From the NCBI RefSeq assembly GCF_028453695.1, contig NC_135782.1:248001-312000 (forward strand): 64,000 nucleotides of DNA, read 5' to 3'. This DNA comes from Augochlora pura. Lineage: Eukaryota > Arthropoda > Insecta > Hymenoptera > Halictidae. The translations under genes were made by a program, and so were the position numbers. The notes under the pieces are model-generated. The model was not told the origin of the DNA and made no database searches. It saw only the letters and a program-made list of their open reading frames with translations. Shown in pieces: positions 62,601 through 64,000 of this stretch. Positions within the stretch are counted from its first letter, which is position 1. The number at the start of each line of letters is the position of its first letter.

Positions 62601-62839
62601 TTCGACATTTTCGATGCTGCTTATGTCCCCCTTATCTACGTACGTACGATCGCGTTCAGTTTTTACGATTGTATTCCAGTGTGTGGAGCTAGCAACGTGA
62701 CAATAACTGCACGTGACAATGTATTCAAACGCTCGTTCCGCCGAAGAGAGAAAGAAGGTGTTATCGTTAGATAGGGAAGCGTCCCTATCGTTGTTCTCGA
62801 GAAAAAAAAAATGTTAAAACGTCGCTCGCGGGTTCTTAC

Positions 62840-62958
62840 CGATTTACGCGATTCGAACGGATCGCGGGTTGGAGCGGGCGGCGAATTGGACGAGGTCGTC
62901 GACCGACGTGCACCGACCTCTCCAGAATTTGTCCATCGTCTGCTTATTTCTGGATGGC
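62840..62958 (-). other. Possible spliced 5' exon on the minus strand
   Basis: A stretch bounded by an acceptor-like CCATCCAG and a strong donor (CG followed by GTAAGA). It contains an ATG ORF of 30 codons (MDKFWRGRC start) that stops just before the donor. Spliced to the MNK exon at about 55.5 kb it would be noncoding with an upstream ORF. No downstream partner can be proven. Confidence 0.25.
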
Positions 62959-63152
62959 GTTAAGAGTACGTATTTCCCCGGGCGAGAAATGGATGCGTGT
63001 GCAAACTGCGAACGCGAGCGCGCGGTCCCCGTCAAGGCCACCTTGTCAACCCTTTAACGCGCTATTCGCGGGCTACCGGCTACCGACTACGGGACTATCC
63101 AAGTTTTTCCGTAGAGCAGATTACGCGTAGGACGTGGGCGACTCCGAGGCCC

Positions 63153-63308
63153 ATGGGGAACCGAACTATGCCAACGGAGTATGTATTCGTCGTGTCGTGG
63201 TTCGTCATCGTGGCCGCGCTTATTACGCTGGTGCTCGTGGCGAGCGCGAGTTATAGTCGACGACTGTTTTCGAGCAGACAAAGCGACCAGGCGAAAAAGA
63301 GCCAATGA
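63153..63308 (+). CDS. Possible small single-pass membrane protein, 51 residues
   Basis: ATG in fair context (GGCCCATGG) followed by 51 codons. The peptide has a short polar N-terminus (MGNRTMPTEY), one strongly hydrophobic stretch of about 21 residues (VFVVSWFVIVAALITLVLVA), then a basic, Ser-rich tail (YSRRLFSSRQ) that would face the cytoplasm by the positive-inside rule. A splice-acceptor-like tract (TTTTTCCGTAGAGCAG) lies just upstream. I do not recognise it, and by length alone it could arise by chance. Confidence 0.3.
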   Translation: MGNRTMPTEYVFVVSWFVIVAALITLVLVASASYSRRLFSSRQSDQAKKSQ

Positions 63309-64000
63309 ACTTTCTTGACCCGCGCGGAGAAGGGTGGAATATCAGAAACTCGGTCCAAGCGTCTAAACGACTAAACGTCTAAATGGTTCGCGTGATATTT
63401 TCCACGTCTCCTCGAACCAGTTGTTCAGCGTTTCTAATCGAATACACATTTGATATTATATAATTTTCACATTCCGCATGCATCGTATTACGAAGACGCC
63501 GTCACCGTTTTCAAAACCGATGACGAGGTTGGATTCACCGCGGCACAAATCGATCTCGATCTCGATCTCGCTATAGATTTTCCATCTTCGCAACACCGAT
63601 CGCATTTCTCGACGATAAACTATTAAATTGTAATTTAATTAGTAATTTCTTAGCAAAACGTACTGATCGGTGATACTGGAAAACAAAACAAAATCGGATC
63701 GTGGCGAGACCTGTTTCAAAGATGAAATGACTTTCGATTTTGAGCGATTCGCGTACAGCGAGAACGCGAGCTAATGCGAAAGATATTTATAACGATACGT
63801 TGAGCGCGGGATTCGTGCCAGATGTAGGTATAACAAGCGATTCGGACCTATTTTACGAACGAGACCGACACCTTGCCGTGCGTTTTATAGTAAACTTCTG
63901 GAACGAAACAGCAAAATATCTTCTATTTCTGTAGTTTCGCTAGTTTCGTAATAGTCGCATCAACGCTTGCGACGTTAGGCAAGGATCCATACGTCATGGA
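63309..64000. other. Window end, nothing recognised
   Basis: AT-rich sequence with no ATG-started ORF resembling a known protein and no clear splice pair. Confidence 0.4.

Larger units (their letters stand above)
55530..63152. other. Long region upstream of MNK with no convincing gene
   Basis: 7.6 kb. It may hold the MNK promoter and 5' UTR exons. ORFs of up to about 210 residues exist on both strands (57377-58006 +, 59205-59810 -) but start at non-ATG codons or have no splice context or family resemblance. Repeats: TAGG/GGTA at 56597-56650, CT-rich tracts near 56800 and 58210, and ATCGACCG units near 61116-61143. Confidence 0.45.

Overview
This is a window of animal nuclear DNA, most likely from an insect and probably a hymenopteran (bee, wasp or ant). 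Genes are split by many short GT-AG introns and include insect-type families such as a mangetout/mXR-type metabotropic receptor, a Grindelwald-like TNF receptor and a ypsilon-schachtel-type Y-box protein. The assignment to Hymenoptera is an inference from overall character: CpG-rich DNA, abundant microsatellites and no recognisable autonomous transposon. I rebuilt exon chains by hand from splice motifs and reading phase. Every chain reported closes exactly in frame.

Layout. 0.8-4.2 kb (+): class C GPCR of the mXR/mangetout type, 11 coding exons. 4.9-6.4 kb (-): Grindelwald-like single-pass TNF receptor, tail to tail with the GPCR. 9.2-20.4 kb (-): Grb7/10/14-family adaptor (RA-PH-BPS-SH2), 11 coding exons with a 5.5 kb intron; another of its introns holds a MITE-like element of tandem plus inverted ~100 bp modules. 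22.7-25.5 kb (+): SMYD4-type SET/MYND protein. 28.6-33.3 kb (-): Y-box cold-shock-domain RNA-binding protein. 35.0-39.9 kb (-): POM121-like pore membrane nucleoporin with FG repeats. 40.9-43.1 kb (+): ATAD3 mitochondrial AAA ATPase, head to head with POM121. 44.2-46.9 kb (-): SKP2 F-box/LRR protein, tail to tail with ATAD3. 47.1-47.8 kb (-): a three-exon, 130-residue orphan gene just upstream of SKP2. 52.0-55.5 kb (-): MNK/Lk6 kinase with the DFD motif. 55.5-64 kb: mostly noncoding, with two weak candidates (a 51-residue transmembrane ORF and a possible 5' exon).

The genes form no operon or single pathway. Several belong to signalling and growth control (receptor, TNF receptor, Grb adaptor, MNK, Y-box protein, SKP2), while POM121, ATAD3 and SMYD4 are housekeeping or chromatin-type genes. 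Base composition changes across the window: the first ~26 kb is GC/CpG-rich, and 33-51 kb is markedly AT-richer.

The observations most worth following up are the orphan 130-aa gene, the altered ligand pocket of the mXR-type receptor, the Ser/Pro-repeat tail behind the SH2 domain of the Grb adaptor, the inverted-repeat element, a stop-free 78-nt MNK intron, and the abutting 3' ends of ATAD3 and SKP2. I found no CRISPR array, rRNA or convincing tRNA.
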